From contig DCMG01000018.1 in the NCBI GenBank assembly GCA_002321335.1, positions 1-5,832 of the forward strand: 5,832 bases of DNA, written 5' to 3'. Made by a program: the position numbers and the translations under genes. Below are positions 5,581 through 5,832 of the stretch, one piece after another. Every line of letters begins with the position of its first letter. The stretch's first letter is position 1. Origin of the DNA: Bacteroidales bacterium UBA1628 (GTDB lineage Bacteria > Bacteroidota > Bacteroidia > Bacteroidales > UBA932). The notes under the pieces were generated by a model. That model did not search any database, was not told the origin of the DNA, and worked only from the letters and a program-made list of their open reading frames with translations.

Positions 5581-5832
5581 TTAAACGGTTACTAATGAGA
5601 ATGATGAAAAGGGAGGGGCACGTAGAGAATGCGTCAGAGTTTCAACCTGTGTGGCTCCTGATTCCGGCTGAATTGTCAAATCAGGGAAAAGTAATATGTT
5701 GAAGACATCCAGCCTTAAAGAAGGCGAGCCAATGAAAGGTGTCGCGATGAAATGACAGATAGGACACGTGTCCTCGCAATGTCCTCCTTCTGTGTGTCCC
5801 GGGATGTCCTGATGAGATTCCGACATCGCTTC
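5581..5832 (-). CDS. CruR/DUF2946-like small CPIC-RAPP protein heading the receptor operon (5' truncated)
   Basis: The frame is open to the right edge (Glu-Ala precede the first visible Met at 5826), so this is the last 83 residues of a gene whose start and any membrane segment lie outside the window. The visible part opens with a His-rich stretch (SHQDIPGHTEGGHCEDT), then CPIC (codons 5766-5755). A hydrophobic middle (LDVFNILLF) follows, and the protein ends RAPPFSSFSLVTV, with RAPP at codons 5622-5611, nine residues before the stop. CxxC and a C-terminal RAPP are the two conserved elements of CruR, the DUF2946 copper-responsive upstream regulator that precedes a TonB receptor gene in B. pertussis. 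There, Cu(I) on the CxxC of the nascent chain relieves arrest at RAPP and triggers Rho termination. Here 44 residues separate the motifs, so CPIC would be at or just past the ribosome exit when RAPP is being translated. Family membership is inferred from motifs and gene order; a periplasmic metal-binding protein is the alternative. Confidence 0.68.
   Translation of the reverse strand, partial: EAMSESHQDIPGHTEGGHCEDTCPICHFIATPFIGSPSLRLDVFNILLFPDLTIQPESGATQVETLTHSLRAPPFSSFSLVTV
5587..5631 (-). promoter_or_regulatory. C-rich, G-poor transcript tract over the RAPP codons (possible Rho loading site)
   Basis: Read as minus-strand RNA, these 45 bases contain 17 C and only 3 G, including CCCCUCCC. 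The tract overlaps the RAPP codons (5622-5611) and the last codons of the upstream ORF. C-over-G excess is the usual mark of a Rho utilisation site. In the B. pertussis CruR model, a ribosome arrested on RAPP protects the transcript and its release allows Rho termination. The position fits, but composition alone is weak evidence. Confidence 0.3.

Overview
The window looks like part of a Bacteroidota chromosome, most likely from the order Bacteroidales. Supporting signs are the DUF4625-type lipoproteins, the style of the TonB-dependent receptor, A-rich leaders without Shine-Dalgarno sites, and a moderate-to-high GC content in the coding regions. I cannot name a genus. No rRNA, tRNA, CRISPR array or transposase is visible.

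Left part, plus strand. The end of an unrecognised protein (1-254) is followed by a hairpin-containing gap and a complete hexapeptide-repeat sugar O-acetyltransferase (368-937). Next is a 164-bp gap between convergent genes, filled by a cluster of degenerate GGTACACC-like repeats. A flavodoxin-fold NAD(P)H oxidoreductase carrying a compact four-cysteine motif lies on the minus strand (1638-1102). A candidate promoter with a 10-bp direct repeat sits behind it.

Right part, minus strand, reading from the right edge leftwards. This is one probable operon. It holds the 3' end of a small protein with a CPIC motif and a C-terminal RAPP motif (5832-5581), a 733-residue TonB-dependent outer-membrane receptor (5388-3187), a His-rich DUF4625-type lipoprotein (3113-2625), and a second, two-domain lipoprotein of similar make-up (2595-1786). 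There is no SusD partner, so this is not a glycan-utilisation pair.

The most interesting feature is the head of that operon. The combination CxxC, about 44 residues, RAPP, stop, then a TonB receptor matches the DUF2946/CruR type of copper-responsive upstream ORF described in Bordetella pertussis (bp2923-bfrG-bp2921). There, the nascent chain senses Cu(I) through CxxC, and arrest on RAPP controls Rho-dependent termination before the receptor gene. Here the RAPP codons lie inside a C-rich, G-poor transcript tract that could serve as a Rho loading site. A long hairpin follows the stop codon immediately. A near-perfect 23-bp palindrome containing the Fur-type core GATAATCATTATC sits about 30 bp before the receptor start. 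I infer a metal (probably copper) acquisition operon with nascent-peptide control and possibly a second, Fur-family layer. Metal identity and mechanism are inference.
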